From positions 124,001 through 188,000 of the forward strand of contig NZ_PJRR01000009.1 of NCBI RefSeq assembly GCF_002858865.1: 64,000 nucleotides of DNA, written 5' to 3'. The stretch comes from Caulobacter vibrioides (GTDB lineage: Bacteria > Pseudomonadota > Alphaproteobacteria > Caulobacterales > Caulobacteraceae). Each line of letters begins with the position of its first letter. Position 1 is the stretch's first letter. Below, piece by piece: positions 17,684 through 25,976 of the stretch. The position numbers and the translations under genes were made by a program. The notes under the pieces were generated by a model that saw only the letters and a program-made list of their open reading frames with translations, had not been told where the DNA came from and did not search any database.

Positions 17684-18444
17684 AGGGCGTCCAGAGGCTC
17701 GGTCACGGCGCCGTACCCGGCGTCTTCGGGGATGCGCAGGACGGCGCCGTCCACCCAGGGCTCGACCGTCACCAACGGGCGGCTGGTCGAGCGAGAGACG
17801 GCGTCCGAAGGGTCCTGGCTTTCGGCGAGCAGTTGCAGGTTCATGCGCGTGGGAAAGATAACCTTCCGCTCGCCCGAGGCCGCCAACTCCAGAGCCCTGG
17901 CCGGCGCGATCCACTCGGCGTCCACGGCCTCGTGGCCGTCGCAGATCGCCTGCTGGGCCAGCGGCGCATGGGCGACGTAGAACCATGTGTCGAAACGCTT
18001 GGGCATCAGCTTGGGCGTGATCCAGCGCGCGAAAACCGTCAGCGCCGCAAGGTCGAGCTTCAGCCCGAGATCCTCGATGACATCAATGAAGGCGACCTTG
18101 TCCTCGGCGACGGCAGCGCGAATGTCCTTGGCCGCCTCCCCCGCATAGAACGCTCCGTCACGGTCGCGAGCGAGCAGGATTCCGGCTTCTTCGTAGGCCT
18201 CGCGAAGCGCGGCGATGCGCAAGGCCGCGCCGTCCTGGTCAGTGACGTCGAAGCCGATCGCCAGATCACGCCAGCGCGGGTCGCTATCGCCCTGATGGCT
18301 CTTGCCGCCGGGAAAGACCAGGGCGCCTGCCGCGAAATCTATCTGGTGGTGCCGCTTGACCATCAGGACTTCGAACGTCGGCACATCTCGAAGTAGCAGT
18401 ATGGTCGCAGCGGGGCGGATCGCGCTCAGGGATGACTCAGCCAT
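17680..18444 (-). CDS. NUDIX hydrolase
   Basis: A 254-residue NUDIX protein. The box is split by an insertion: GGKSHQGD is followed about 25 residues later by AALREAYEEAGILL, which supplies the REx2EExG metal-binding core. This long-insert form resembles NUDT19/CoA-diphosphatase-like members. The C-terminus ends with PLVTVEPWVDGAVLRIPEDAGYG. It is monocistronic and convergent with the Mla operon. Substrate not determinable. Confidence 0.88.
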   Translation of the reverse strand: MAESSLSAIRPAATILLLRDVPTFEVLMVKRHHQIDFAAGALVFPGGKSHQGDSDPRWRDLAIGFDVTDQDGAALRIAALREAYEEAGILLARDRDGAFYAGEAAKDIRAAVAEDKVAFIDVIEDLGLKLDLAALTVFARWITPKLMPKRFDTWFYVAHAPLAQQAICDGHEAVDAEWIAPARALELAASGERKVIFPTRMNLQLLAESQDPSDAVSRSTSRPLVTVEPWVDGAVLRIPEDAGYGAVTEPLDAL

Positions 18445-18514
18445 GTCGAGAAGTCTGGCGCCCGCGACGACGCTTGCCCAGACCCCTTTCGAACAACTGT
18501 TAGGTTCTGGAGAC

Positions 18515-19648
18515 TCAGGCCGACTGCGCGCGGCGCTTGCTGGCGCTGCGATCCATCCGCTCCAGCAGATACTCGCTGTCCTCGCGCGACGCGATATGGG
18601 ACGAGGTCAGGAAGCGCTGGATCATGTGCTCCTGGAAGCGCTCGCGATCATGCGCGCCGCCGTCGAACTCCAGTCCGTGGAACGCATCCACACCAGCCCG
18701 GAAGGCCGAGTAGAGACGCGAGGGCAGACCCGCCCGCTCGCAGATCGCCTTGAGGCCCAAGGGGCCTGCGTCGTGGATCATCAACCACGTGCGGTGGTGC
18801 GGGACACCCGCCAACTCAGCGACGGCCCACTCGAAGAAGCTCATGTGCCCATGCGCCAGGGCGCGCAGGATCAAGGAAGGCGAAAGGCGCCCCATCTTGT
18901 TGAGGTGAGCGACGAACGCCTTGGGGTCCGCCGCCCGGCCCGCCTGATCGACTAGGTCGATCGTCGCGCGCTCCGTGGCGCCGAGGATCAGCTCCATGGT
19001 GCGTTCGGGCGACAGCGCGTGGCTGGTCAGGATATGGTCGCGAAGCTGTTCGCCGACCATGTCGATCAGGCGTTCGGTGACCGCCAGCGGCAAGGCCGAC
19101 CGATAGGCCACGGCCTGCAGCACCTGCTCGGACTTGGCGAAGCGGTCGAGCGCCTTTTGCAGCGAGACTTCCGAGAAGCGCGCATTGTCGTTGGCGCAGA
19201 CCGTTGCGACCACGTCCTCCGTGCCCTGTTCGACCAGCAGGGTCGTGATTTTGCTCGACAGCTTGGGGCGTTTGGCGACCGCCATCTGGCGCACAGGCCC
19301 ACCGACCTTGACGATTTCGGCAAGGTCGGTGTCGGTGAAGACGGGCGAGAAGCTGATGATCGGAAGACTGACGCTTTCGACATCGCGGGCGAGCCTGTTG
19401 GCCACATCCGGCGGCAGGGCCAGCGAGTTCTTGAGCGTTACCGCCATGGCCCGACGCACCAGCTCGGCGGCGTCGGCGGCCATTACGCGAAGAATGTCGT
19501 GCGCGACCTCTCGCTCCTCCTCTGAGAGGACCGAGCGATCGATGCTCCGACAAAGCTTGTGCGCCGCAAGGGCGCGTTCGTCGGGCGTCGCGCCCTTCAC
19601 AAGCATGCGAATGTCGGCGTCGGTGAGTGCTGCGCGTGTGGTGGCCAT
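18515..19648 (-). CDS. DUF2336 domain protein
   Basis: A 377-residue, alpha-helical protein matching the DUF2336 layout common in Caulobacterales and Rhizobiales: an N-terminal helical segment with AAHKLCRSIDRSVLSEEEREVAHDIL, HEAT-like central helices (PVRQMAVAKRPKLSSKITTLLVEQG), and the C-terminal HLNKMGRLSPSLILRALAHG segment. No catalytic motif is visible. It is divergent from the hybrid histidine kinase with 153 bases between starts, but a shared role is only a guess. Confidence 0.82.
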   Translation of the reverse strand: MATTRAALTDADIRMLVKGATPDERALAAHKLCRSIDRSVLSEEEREVAHDILRVMAADAAELVRRAMAVTLKNSLALPPDVANRLARDVESVSLPIISFSPVFTDTDLAEIVKVGGPVRQMAVAKRPKLSSKITTLLVEQGTEDVVATVCANDNARFSEVSLQKALDRFAKSEQVLQAVAYRSALPLAVTERLIDMVGEQLRDHILTSHALSPERTMELILGATERATIDLVDQAGRAADPKAFVAHLNKMGRLSPSLILRALAHGHMSFFEWAVAELAGVPHHRTWLMIHDAGPLGLKAICERAGLPSRLYSAFRAGVDAFHGLEFDGGAHDRERFQEHMIQRFLTSSHIASREDSEYLLERMDRSASKRRAQSA

Positions 19649-19801
19649 GGTTCGCCCGCTGGGAGCTATGCGTAGAGTCGCATCCTCGACGGTTAGGCTT
19701 AATGATTGTTTGAGCCAGGAAGCTGTGGATTAACGATAAGCCGTAACGGGGTGCAAACCACGCTCGACTAATCTCCCCTCTCAACCGAGAGGAGCGCGAC
19801 C

Positions 19802-21595
19802 TTGCTCGCCGAGCGCCGCCCAGCAGTGACACCGACGGACGGCGCCCAAGTGCTCAAAGCCCTGGACGCCCAGGCTGCACTATTGCCTTACGCGCTCGGT
19901 GTTTTCGCCGTCAGTCTGCCCCTGTTCGTCTGGGTCGGTTCATTCGCCGCCAATCCCCTCTGGATGACCGCCAGCTTTGCGATCTTCGCGATCAACTGGG
20001 GCGTCTTCTACGCGGCGGTGAGCTGGATTCGCGACGAACCGTCGCAAGATCTGGCCCGGCGAGCCCGTGTTCAGGTGCTTTGCGGCGTCCTTTGGGCGCT
20101 GGCGGTGATGCAGATCTCGGCCTTCGCCCATAACGCCGGCCCCGCGCGCGAGACACTGCTGTTGCTGGCGACCGCCGGAGCCGTGCTCTGCGCCTTCTTC
20201 GCCGCGCCCTATCTGCCGGGCCTGCTGATCATTGCGCCGCTGGCCGCCGCTGGCCCGCTGCTGGCGCAGTTCTCAACCGCCGACAGTCGCCACGCCGGTG
20301 AACTGACCTTCGGCGCCACCGCCCTGGCGATGACACTGGCGCTGATCCTCAACCGCATGTTCCGCCGGCAGCACGACCTGGCGATCTCCCACGAGCAGCT
20401 CGTGGTGGAGCGTCTGCGGGTGCTGGAGGCGGCCGAACGGACCGCGCGCTCGAAGTCCGACATCGTCGCGACGCTGAGTCATGAAATCCGCAACGGCCTG
20501 ACCGGCGTCACGCACGTGCTGGCCGCCGCGGCCGGTCGAGGCGGCCGCGCGGCGCCCTCGCGCGAACAGCTGAACGCCGCCCTCGACGCGGCCCAGGACC
20601 TGATCGCCGTCCTGAACGCCACCCTCGATTCCGAGACCGCCGAGTCCGGTCGGCTTCAGGTCGACGCCCGTCCCTTCGATCCGGTTCGATTGGTTCAGGA
20701 TCTGGCCCTGCTGGACAAGCCGCACGCGGCGGCCAAGGGTCTGGAGCTCTCGGTCCACGTCGACCCGCTTCTCCGAGAGCGCGCCAAGGGCGCTGCGATC
20801 GCCGACGCGCTACGCACCCGCCAGATCGTCTCGAACCTGCTGGGCAATGCGGTCAAGTATACGGTTCGCGGCCGGGTCGAAGTGCGGCTGGAACTCCGCG
20901 ACGACCGGATCGCCATCGAGGTCGCAGACACCGGACCGGGCCTCTCCACTGAAGAGCTGGAACAGGCGTTCGAACCCTTCCGGCGCGTCGAGCGCACCGG
21001 CGCGGGCGTGAACGGGGCGGGCCTTGGCCTGTCGCTGTCGCGTCAGCTGGCGCGGCTGATGGGCGGTGCGCTGGAGGCGCGTAGCGCGGTGGGCGTCGGC
21101 AGCTGCTTCACCCTCACCCTGCCCTTCGATCTCGGCGCGAAGGACGAACAGGCAGAAGCGCTCGACACCGCCGTAGCGGAGGCCTCCGGGGCGCCCCGCG
21201 CCCTTCGGGTCCTGATCGCCGAGGACGACGCGCTCAACGCCGCCATGCTCCGTGCGGTGCTGGAGCAGCTGGGCCACCAGGTGGTGCATGCCGCCAACGG
21301 CAGACGGGCGGCGGACCTAGCCAAGATCGCCGAGTTCGACCTCCTGATGCTGGATCACCGCATGCCGGTGATGGACGGCCCGGAAGCGGCTTCCTCGCTG
21401 CGTCAGGGCGATGGCCCGAACCGACAAACCCCGATCGTCGCGGTCATCGATGGCGACGCCGAAGAGGCCGCCGAGTTCCTGGAAGCCGGCGCTGAGATCG
21501 TGCTGCGCAAACCTGTCAGCGTGGCCGGTGTGGCGCGTGCTCTGGCCGACGCAGCCGCCCTGGAACGGACCGATCCCGCCAAGGTCGCCGCCTAG
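19802..21595 (+). CDS. Hybrid sensor histidine kinase / response regulator, TTG start
   Basis: A 597-residue membrane kinase. About residues 20-185 hold five or six hydrophobic segments; then HisKA with His227 in SHEIRNGL, HATPase_c with N box NLLGNAVKYT, G1 DTGPGLS and G2 GAGLGLSL, and a C-terminal receiver with Asp518 (LMLDHRMPVMDG) and Lys570 (LRKPVS). The H box carries NGL where TPL is usual. The TTG at 19802 follows AGGAG at seven bases; later ATGs would cut membrane helices. It is an orphan kinase with no cognate regulator nearby. Its TAG stop is the first three bases of a palindromic repeat. Confidence 0.92.
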   Translation: MLAERRPAVTPTDGAQVLKALDAQAALLPYALGVFAVSLPLFVWVGSFAANPLWMTASFAIFAINWGVFYAAVSWIRDEPSQDLARRARVQVLCGVLWALAVMQISAFAHNAGPARETLLLLATAGAVLCAFFAAPYLPGLLIIAPLAAAGPLLAQFSTADSRHAGELTFGATALAMTLALILNRMFRRQHDLAISHEQLVVERLRVLEAAERTARSKSDIVATLSHEIRNGLTGVTHVLAAAAGRGGRAAPSREQLNAALDAAQDLIAVLNATLDSETAESGRLQVDARPFDPVRLVQDLALLDKPHAAAKGLELSVHVDPLLRERAKGAAIADALRTRQIVSNLLGNAVKYTVRGRVEVRLELRDDRIAIEVADTGPGLSTEELEQAFEPFRRVERTGAGVNGAGLGLSLSRQLARLMGGALEARSAVGVGSCFTLTLPFDLGAKDEQAEALDTAVAEASGAPRALRVLIAEDDALNAAMLRAVLEQLGHQVVHAANGRRAADLAKIAEFDLLMLDHRMPVMDGPEAASSLRQGDGPNRQTPIVAVIDGDAEEAAEFLEAGAEIVLRKPVSVAGVARALADAAALERTDPAKVAA

Positions 21596-21644
21596 AGCGT
21601 TCTCCGATCCGTGTGAAACGGTGATCGTATCGAAGAACGCCCTA
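21593..21644. repeat. TAGAGC palindromic repeat, copy A
   Basis: An imperfect inverted repeat: the outer left arm TAGAGCGTTCTCCGAT pairs with an outer right arm that reads TAGGGCGTTCTTCGAT on the other strand (two differences in 16), with inner ATCCGT/ACGGTGAT arms. Its first three bases are the stop codon of the hybrid kinase. It belongs with the copies at 47568-47670 and 58370-58485. Confidence 0.8.
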
Positions 21645-21740
21645 AACTTTTGAAACAGCGCCCTTTCCGCAGAGTAAGCCTTCCCTCGGCAAGCCCCCTC
21701 GCCCATCCTCGTAAGCAACGAGAACATATGGGAGGGAGCG

Positions 21741-22931
21741 ATGCTGGAAGGCCTGCGCGTCGTCGAACTGGCGACCTACATCGCCGCCCCCGGCGCCGCC
21801 GGCGTGATGGCCGATTGGGGCGCGGACGTGATCAAGGTCGAGTCGCCGGAGGGCGACCCGATGCGGCGGTTCTTCGACACCATCGGCTCGGACCAGGACG
21901 CCAATCCCGTCTTCGAACTCGACAATCGCGGCAAGCGGGCCGTTGTGCTGGATATCCGCAGCGATATGGGGCGCGAGGCGCTGAAGGCCTTGGTGGCCAC
22001 CGCAGATATCTTCCTGACCAATGTGCGGTCGGCGGCCCTGGCTCGGGCCGGCCTGGACTATGAAGCGCTCAAGGCCGTCAATCCGCGCCTGATCTACTGC
22101 AGCCTTTCGGGCTATGGCCTGACCGGTCCGGACGCCGACAAACCGGGAATGGACGTCGCCGCCTTCTGGTCCCGTGCGGGCGTCGGTGCGATCACCGCGC
22201 CCAAGGGAACCGAACCCTTTCCGATCCGGACGGGCATGGGTGACCATGTGACCTCTCTGGCGACCGTGTCAGCCATCCTGGCGGCGGTTCACGAGCGTAC
22301 CCGGACCGGCGTCGGTCGACTGGTGGAGACCTCGCTGCTGCGCACCGGCGTCTATGCGATCGGGTCGGACATGGCGATCCAGCTCCGGTTCGGGAAACTG
22401 GCTTCCACGCGCGGCCGTCGCGAAGCCGTGCAGCCCTTGGCCAATTTCTACAAGACCTCCGACGGCCGCTGGATCTGCTTGCTGCCGCGTCAGGGCTCGG
22501 TCGACTGGCCGCAGATCGCCGCCGCCGCCGGACGGCCTGAACTGGTCGACGATCCGCGCTTCGCCACCGCCAAGGCTCGGCGCGAACATGGCCAGGCGCT
22601 GGTCGATATCTTCGACGAGGCCTTCGGGTCGATGACCTACGACGCCGCCGCCGCTGCGCTCGACGCGGGAGACATCACCTGGGCGCCCTATCAGACGCCG
22701 CGCGAACTGGCGCTGGACGCCCAGGCCGAGGCGGCCGGCTGCTTCGTCGACACGCCGGACGGCGCGGGCGGGACCTTCAAGGCGCCGGCGGCGCCGGCCC
22801 GTTTCCCTGGCGCGCCAGACGGTCCGCGCGGCCCTGCGCCCAAGCTCGGCGCGGACACGGCGGCGGTGTTCCGGGAACTGGGATTTTCAGAAGATCAGGT
22901 GGCGGCCCTGACCAGGGTCAGCGCTGCTTGA
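21741..22931 (+). CDS. CaiB/BaiF-type (class III) CoA transferase
   Basis: A 396-residue enzyme moving CoA between carboxylic acids. The N-terminus LEGLRVVELATYIAAPGAAGVMADWGAD is typical of the family, as are NRGKRAV and GYGLTGPDADKPGMDVAAFW, the last holding the catalytic Asp. ATG at 21741 follows GGGAGCG. Compared with close relatives it has an extra C-terminal FREL(G)FSEDQVAAL helix as usual. The substrate is unknown. The 3' end overlaps the convergent transglycosylase gene by 14 bases. Confidence 0.92.
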   Translation: MLEGLRVVELATYIAAPGAAGVMADWGADVIKVESPEGDPMRRFFDTIGSDQDANPVFELDNRGKRAVVLDIRSDMGREALKALVATADIFLTNVRSAALARAGLDYEALKAVNPRLIYCSLSGYGLTGPDADKPGMDVAAFWSRAGVGAITAPKGTEPFPIRTGMGDHVTSLATVSAILAAVHERTRTGVGRLVETSLLRTGVYAIGSDMAIQLRFGKLASTRGRREAVQPLANFYKTSDGRWICLLPRQGSVDWPQIAAAAGRPELVDDPRFATAKARREHGQALVDIFDEAFGSMTYDAAAAALDAGDITWAPYQTPRELALDAQAEAAGCFVDTPDGAGGTFKAPAAPARFPGAPDGPRGPAPKLGADTAAVFRELGFSEDQVAALTRVSAA

Positions 22932-23784
22932 CCTTGTCATTGGCCTCGGCGAGCACACGCAGCATCTCGGCTGAGAACATCGAGCTGGCGATGCGTTGCC
23001 CAGCGCCCATGCCGCCGCCGCTGTCGCCGAAGGGGCTATTGACGTCCTGGGAGCCACGCAGGATCAGGTCCACCACGGCTTCCTGCTGCCGGATCCGTTC
23101 CAGACGGCGTCCGGTGGCGTACTGGATGAACCCCTGATCGTCAGACGCGCCGCGCCCCGGCGCGGGATCGGCCACGCGCGAGGCGCCGCCCGTCTTGGTC
23201 AGGTTGGCATAAAGCTCACCGACGGTCGTGGGACGGCCGTCACGATAGAAGATGGAGCGATTGGCCTGGGCGGCTTCCGGGAACATCGCCGCAGCGTTGG
23301 CGCCGGGCGAGACCGAGACGGCCTGGATCAGGCGCGCCGAGCCCTGCGGCCCCAGAAAATGCGCGGCGTAGAGCTCTCCCGCCGTGGGCGTGCGCCCGAC
23401 CCGGCCACGCAGGTAGGAGGCGTGATCCGACGCCAGCTCCCCCGCCATCAGGGAGGCGGCGTGCGGATCCATCTTCAGCCCCAGAACCGCCTTTCGCGCC
23501 TCGTCGCCTTCGACCCGATAGCGGCCGTCGGCGCCCTGGCTGATCAGGTCGGCGTAACGCGCGTAACCGTACTTGGAGCCATGCTTCTTGAGGGTCGCCA
23601 GCCAGGTCTGGTCGACGAACTGGAAGAGGCCGGACGCCGATGACGTCCTGGCCTTGGCGCCGGGATTGAATCCGCTCTCGCGTTTCGCTGTACCCATCAG
23701 GAACGTGAAGTCGACCCCGGTCGCGTTCGACGCGCGCTGGATCGCCGACTCGACGACATTGCGGAGGGAGTTGACGGCGGGCAT
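22918..23784 (-). CDS. Lytic transglycosylase (SLT-domain) protein under a CtrA box
   Basis: A 288-residue protein with an N-terminal SLT fold: FLMGTAKRESGFNPGAKA holds the catalytic Glu in the RESGF motif, followed by SSASGLFQFVDQTWLATLKKHG and AAHFLGPQGSARLIQA. No classical signal peptide is visible, so export must use another route or the protein acts late in an assembly machine. Caulobacter PleA, needed for pili and flagellum, is a lytic-transglycosylase homologue; whether this is PleA I cannot tell. A perfect CtrA box lies 25 bases before the start. Confidence 0.88.
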   Translation of the reverse strand: MPAVNSLRNVVESAIQRASNATGVDFTFLMGTAKRESGFNPGAKARTSSASGLFQFVDQTWLATLKKHGSKYGYARYADLISQGADGRYRVEGDEARKAVLGLKMDPHAASLMAGELASDHASYLRGRVGRTPTAGELYAAHFLGPQGSARLIQAVSVSPGANAAAMFPEAAQANRSIFYRDGRPTTVGELYANLTKTGGASRVADPAPGRGASDDQGFIQYATGRRLERIRQQEAVVDLILRGSQDVNSPFGDSGGGMGAGQRIASSMFSAEMLRVLAEANDKVKQR

Positions 23785-23808
23785 GTGCTCAGGAGTCGCC
23801 GATCATAG

Positions 23809-23825
23809 TTAATCCACGATTAACC
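23809..23825. promoter_or_regulatory. Consensus CtrA-binding box
   Basis: The bases TTAATCCACGATTAACC match TTAA-N7-TTAA exactly; on the strand of the transglycosylase gene it reads TTAA-TCGTGGA-TTAAC. Located 25 bases upstream of that gene's ATG, it fits a cell-cycle-controlled promoter. Confidence 0.72.
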
Positions 23826-23867
23826 ACGTTCTTCGAGGGGTGCGACCAGAGCGCACGCCGCTCCGCA

Positions 23868-23883
23868 TCTTACGGGCGTAAGA
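23868..23883. promoter_or_regulatory. Perfect 16-bp palindrome upstream of tonB-like gene
   Basis: TCTTACG-GG-CGTAAGA is a perfect 7-2-7 inverted repeat followed by AAAA. It lies about 95 bases before the TonB-like start. A two-base loop makes an RNA hairpin unlikely, so an operator is the better reading. Confidence 0.4.
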
Positions 23884-23902
23884 AAAATCGCAATTTGGAT
23901 TA

Positions 23903-23922
23903 CGATTGTCAATTTACAATCG
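23903..23922. promoter_or_regulatory. Inverted repeat upstream of tonB-like gene
   Basis: CGATTGT-CAATTT-ACAATCG is a perfect inverted repeat with 7-base arms and 6-base spacer, in an AT-rich patch about 55 bases before the TonB-like start. The layout (7-6-7) is the same as the inverted repeat upstream of exbB at 33649-33668, though the arm sequences differ. Confidence 0.42.
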
Positions 23923-23976
23923 CCACACCCCATGCTGACCTGATCCTACAGTCGTAGTTTCCTGTGGGAGATAGAT

Positions 23977-24699
23977 ATGGCCCTGGCCCTGAATCCCAAT
24001 GGCTTCGGCATCCCTGGACGGGACAACCAGCCGCCCAAACCCGCCAAGGTGCTGCTGATCGGGCTGGGGGTGTCCGGTGCGCTGCATATCGCGCTGATCG
24101 GATATCTCGCCTATCAGAAGTGGACCCAGCCCCTGCCGCCCATGTCGCCGGACACCGGCTTCATCGTCGAAACCGTGCCTCTCACGCCGAAGCCGCCGCC
24201 CCCGCCGCCGCCCACGCAGAAGCCTCCACCAGCGGCCGCCGCACCGAAACTGCACATCCCCGTGCCGACGCCGCTTGAGACCCCGCCGCCGCTCTTCGCC
24301 GATCCCCGTATCATTGCGGAGGGGCCCGCCACAACTGGCCCGGTCACCACCCTGGCGCCCACCGCGACGACGCCGCCATCGCCGCCCCAACCGCCACCCA
24401 AGGTGATCACGCGCGCCAACTGGCAGCGGATTCCCTCGGCCGATGAGATGGCTCGCTACTATCCCGAAAGCGCCCAGCGCCGGGGGCTATCAGGACAGGT
24501 GACCCTGAACTGCATGGTCGCGCTCAACGGAACGGTCCGGGACTGCGTGGTCGCGGCGGAGTCACCGGCCGACGAGGGCTTCGGAAGCGCAGCGCTGAAA
24601 ATCTCTCGGTTCTTCAAGATGACGCCACAGACCGAGAACGGCGACCCGGTCGATGGCGCAACCGTCCGTATTCCCATCCGCTTCAGCGCGGGCGCCTGA
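23977..24699 (+). CDS. tonB: TonB-like energy transducer
   Basis: A 240-residue TonB-family protein: a short cytoplasmic N-terminus, one membrane anchor near residues 24-44 ([20 protein letters not shown] with the family SxxxH-type helix), a Pro-rich periplasmic spacer at residues 60-130, and a C-terminal TonB domain ([39 protein letters not shown]). It would pass proton-motive force to TonB-dependent receptors, borrowing ExbBD encoded elsewhere. It is a paralogue of the gene at 31336-32067. Confidence 0.88.
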   Translation: MALALNPNGFGIPGRDNQPPKPAKVLLIGLGVSGALHIALIGYLAYQKWTQPLPPMSPDTGFIVETVPLTPKPPPPPPPTQKPPPAAAAPKLHIPVPTPLETPPPLFADPRIIAEGPATTGPVTTLAPTATTPPSPPQPPPKVITRANWQRIPSADEMARYYPESAQRRGLSGQVTLNCMVALNGTVRDCVVAAESPADEGFGSAALKISRFFKMTPQTENGDPVDGATVRIPIRFSAGA

Positions 24700-24742
24700 C
24701 AGCCCCTTGACGCAGACGCCCGACCTCCGGCGCTGAAGCGGA

Positions 24743-24774
24743 GGCCGGGCCGCAAGCCTTCCCGCGGCCCGGCC
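24743..24774. terminator. Bidirectional hairpin terminator
   Basis: An 11-base perfect stem (GGCCGGGCCGC / GCGGCCCGGCC) with a 10-base loop lies in the 84-base gap between the convergent TonB-like and acyl-CoA dehydrogenase genes. It has no U tract, so it may act as a transcript-end stabiliser or with Rho. Confidence 0.6.
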
Positions 24775-24783
24775 ATCTCCGTG

Positions 24784-25947
24784 TCAGTAGCTCTTGGGCA
24801 GGCCCAGAACGCGCTCGGCGATGAAGTTCAGGATCATTTCGCGGCTGACCGGCGCGATGCGGGCGATCATCGCCTCGCGGAAGTAGCGCTCGACGTCGTA
24901 CTCCTTGGCGTAGCCCATGCCGCCGTGCGCCAGCACCGACGCCTCGCAGGCGTGGAACCCGGCCTCGGCGCCCAGATACTTGGCGGCGTTGGCTTCGGCC
25001 CCGCACTCCTTGCCCTGGTCATAGAGCGAGGCGGCCTTGAAGGCCAAAAGGTTGGCGGCCTCCAGCTCGGCCCACGACTTGGCCAGCGGATGGGCCACGC
25101 CCTGGTTCTGACCGATCGGACGACCAAAGACGATCCGCTCATTGGCGTAGGTGGTCGCCTTGGCCAGGGCCGCGCGGCCAAGGCCGATGGCTTCGACGGC
25201 GAACAGCACCCGCTCGGGGTTCAGACCGTGCAGCAGGTACTGGAAGCCCTTGCCCTCCTCGCCGACCAGATCCTGCGCCGGGACGAACAGGTCCTCGATA
25301 AAGAGCATGTTACATTCGACAGCCTTGCGCCCCATCTTCGGGATCGGCTTGGCCTCGATGTTCTCGCGATCGGTATAGAACAGCGACAGGCCCTGGTGCG
25401 GCTTGGCGCACTGGTCCTTGGGCGTCGTGCGGGCGATGATCAGGATCTTGTTGGCGCGCTGGGCGCCGGTCGTCCAGATCTTGCGGCCGTTCAGGCGATA
25501 GCCTCCATCAACCTTCTCCGCCCGCGTTTCCAGGCTCGAGGTATCCAGGCCCGAGTTCGGCTCGGTGACGGCGAAGCACATCTTGTCTTCGCCCGAGATG
25601 ATTCGCGGCAGAAGGCGGTTGCGCTGCTCATCGGAGCCAAACTTCACCAGCGGCATCGGGCCAAAGATGTTCAGGTGGATCGCCGAGGCGCCCGAAAAGC
25701 CGGCGCCGGACTGAGCGACCGTCTGCATCATCACGGCGGCTTCGGTCAGGCCAAGACCCGCGCCGCCCACGCTTTCCGGCATGGCCACGCCCAGCCAGCC
25801 GCCTTCGGCGATGGCGGCGACGAAGGCCTCGGGGAACTCGCCCGTCTCGTCGGTGCGGCGCCAGTACTCATCATCGAACGCCGCGCAAACCTTGGCCACG
25901 CCTTCGCGGATGGCCTCTTGCTCCTCGGTCAACCAGAATCCGGACAT
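24784..25947 (-). CDS. Acyl-CoA dehydrogenase family protein
   Basis: A 387-residue flavoprotein of the acyl-CoA dehydrogenase superfamily: N-terminal helical domain (FWLTEEQEAIREGVAKVCAAF), middle beta domain with FAVTEPNSGLDTSSLETRA and GRKIWTTGAQRAN, and C-terminal helical bundle (HGGMGYAKEYDVERYFREAMI). At the place where medium-chain enzymes have the catalytic YEGT motif this protein reads IAPVSREM, so the base must come from another residue, as in some subfamilies. GGGGAG precedes the ATG at 25947. Acts in fatty-acid or branched-chain oxidation; substrate unknown. Confidence 0.9.
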   Translation of the reverse strand: MSGFWLTEEQEAIREGVAKVCAAFDDEYWRRTDETGEFPEAFVAAIAEGGWLGVAMPESVGGAGLGLTEAAVMMQTVAQSGAGFSGASAIHLNIFGPMPLVKFGSDEQRNRLLPRIISGEDKMCFAVTEPNSGLDTSSLETRAEKVDGGYRLNGRKIWTTGAQRANKILIIARTTPKDQCAKPHQGLSLFYTDRENIEAKPIPKMGRKAVECNMLFIEDLFVPAQDLVGEEGKGFQYLLHGLNPERVLFAVEAIGLGRAALAKATTYANERIVFGRPIGQNQGVAHPLAKSWAELEAANLLAFKAASLYDQGKECGAEANAAKYLGAEAGFHACEASVLAHGGMGYAKEYDVERYFREAMIARIAPVSREMILNFIAERVLGLPKSY

Positions 25948-25976
25948 TGGCCTACTCCCCTGCGTGTTCTTGTTGC

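Noticed and set aside
17682..17688. TAGAGG after the lipoprotein stop as a further TAGAGC-type repeat
   Set aside because: No inverted-repeat partner follows; the bases are part of the convergent NUDIX coding sequence.
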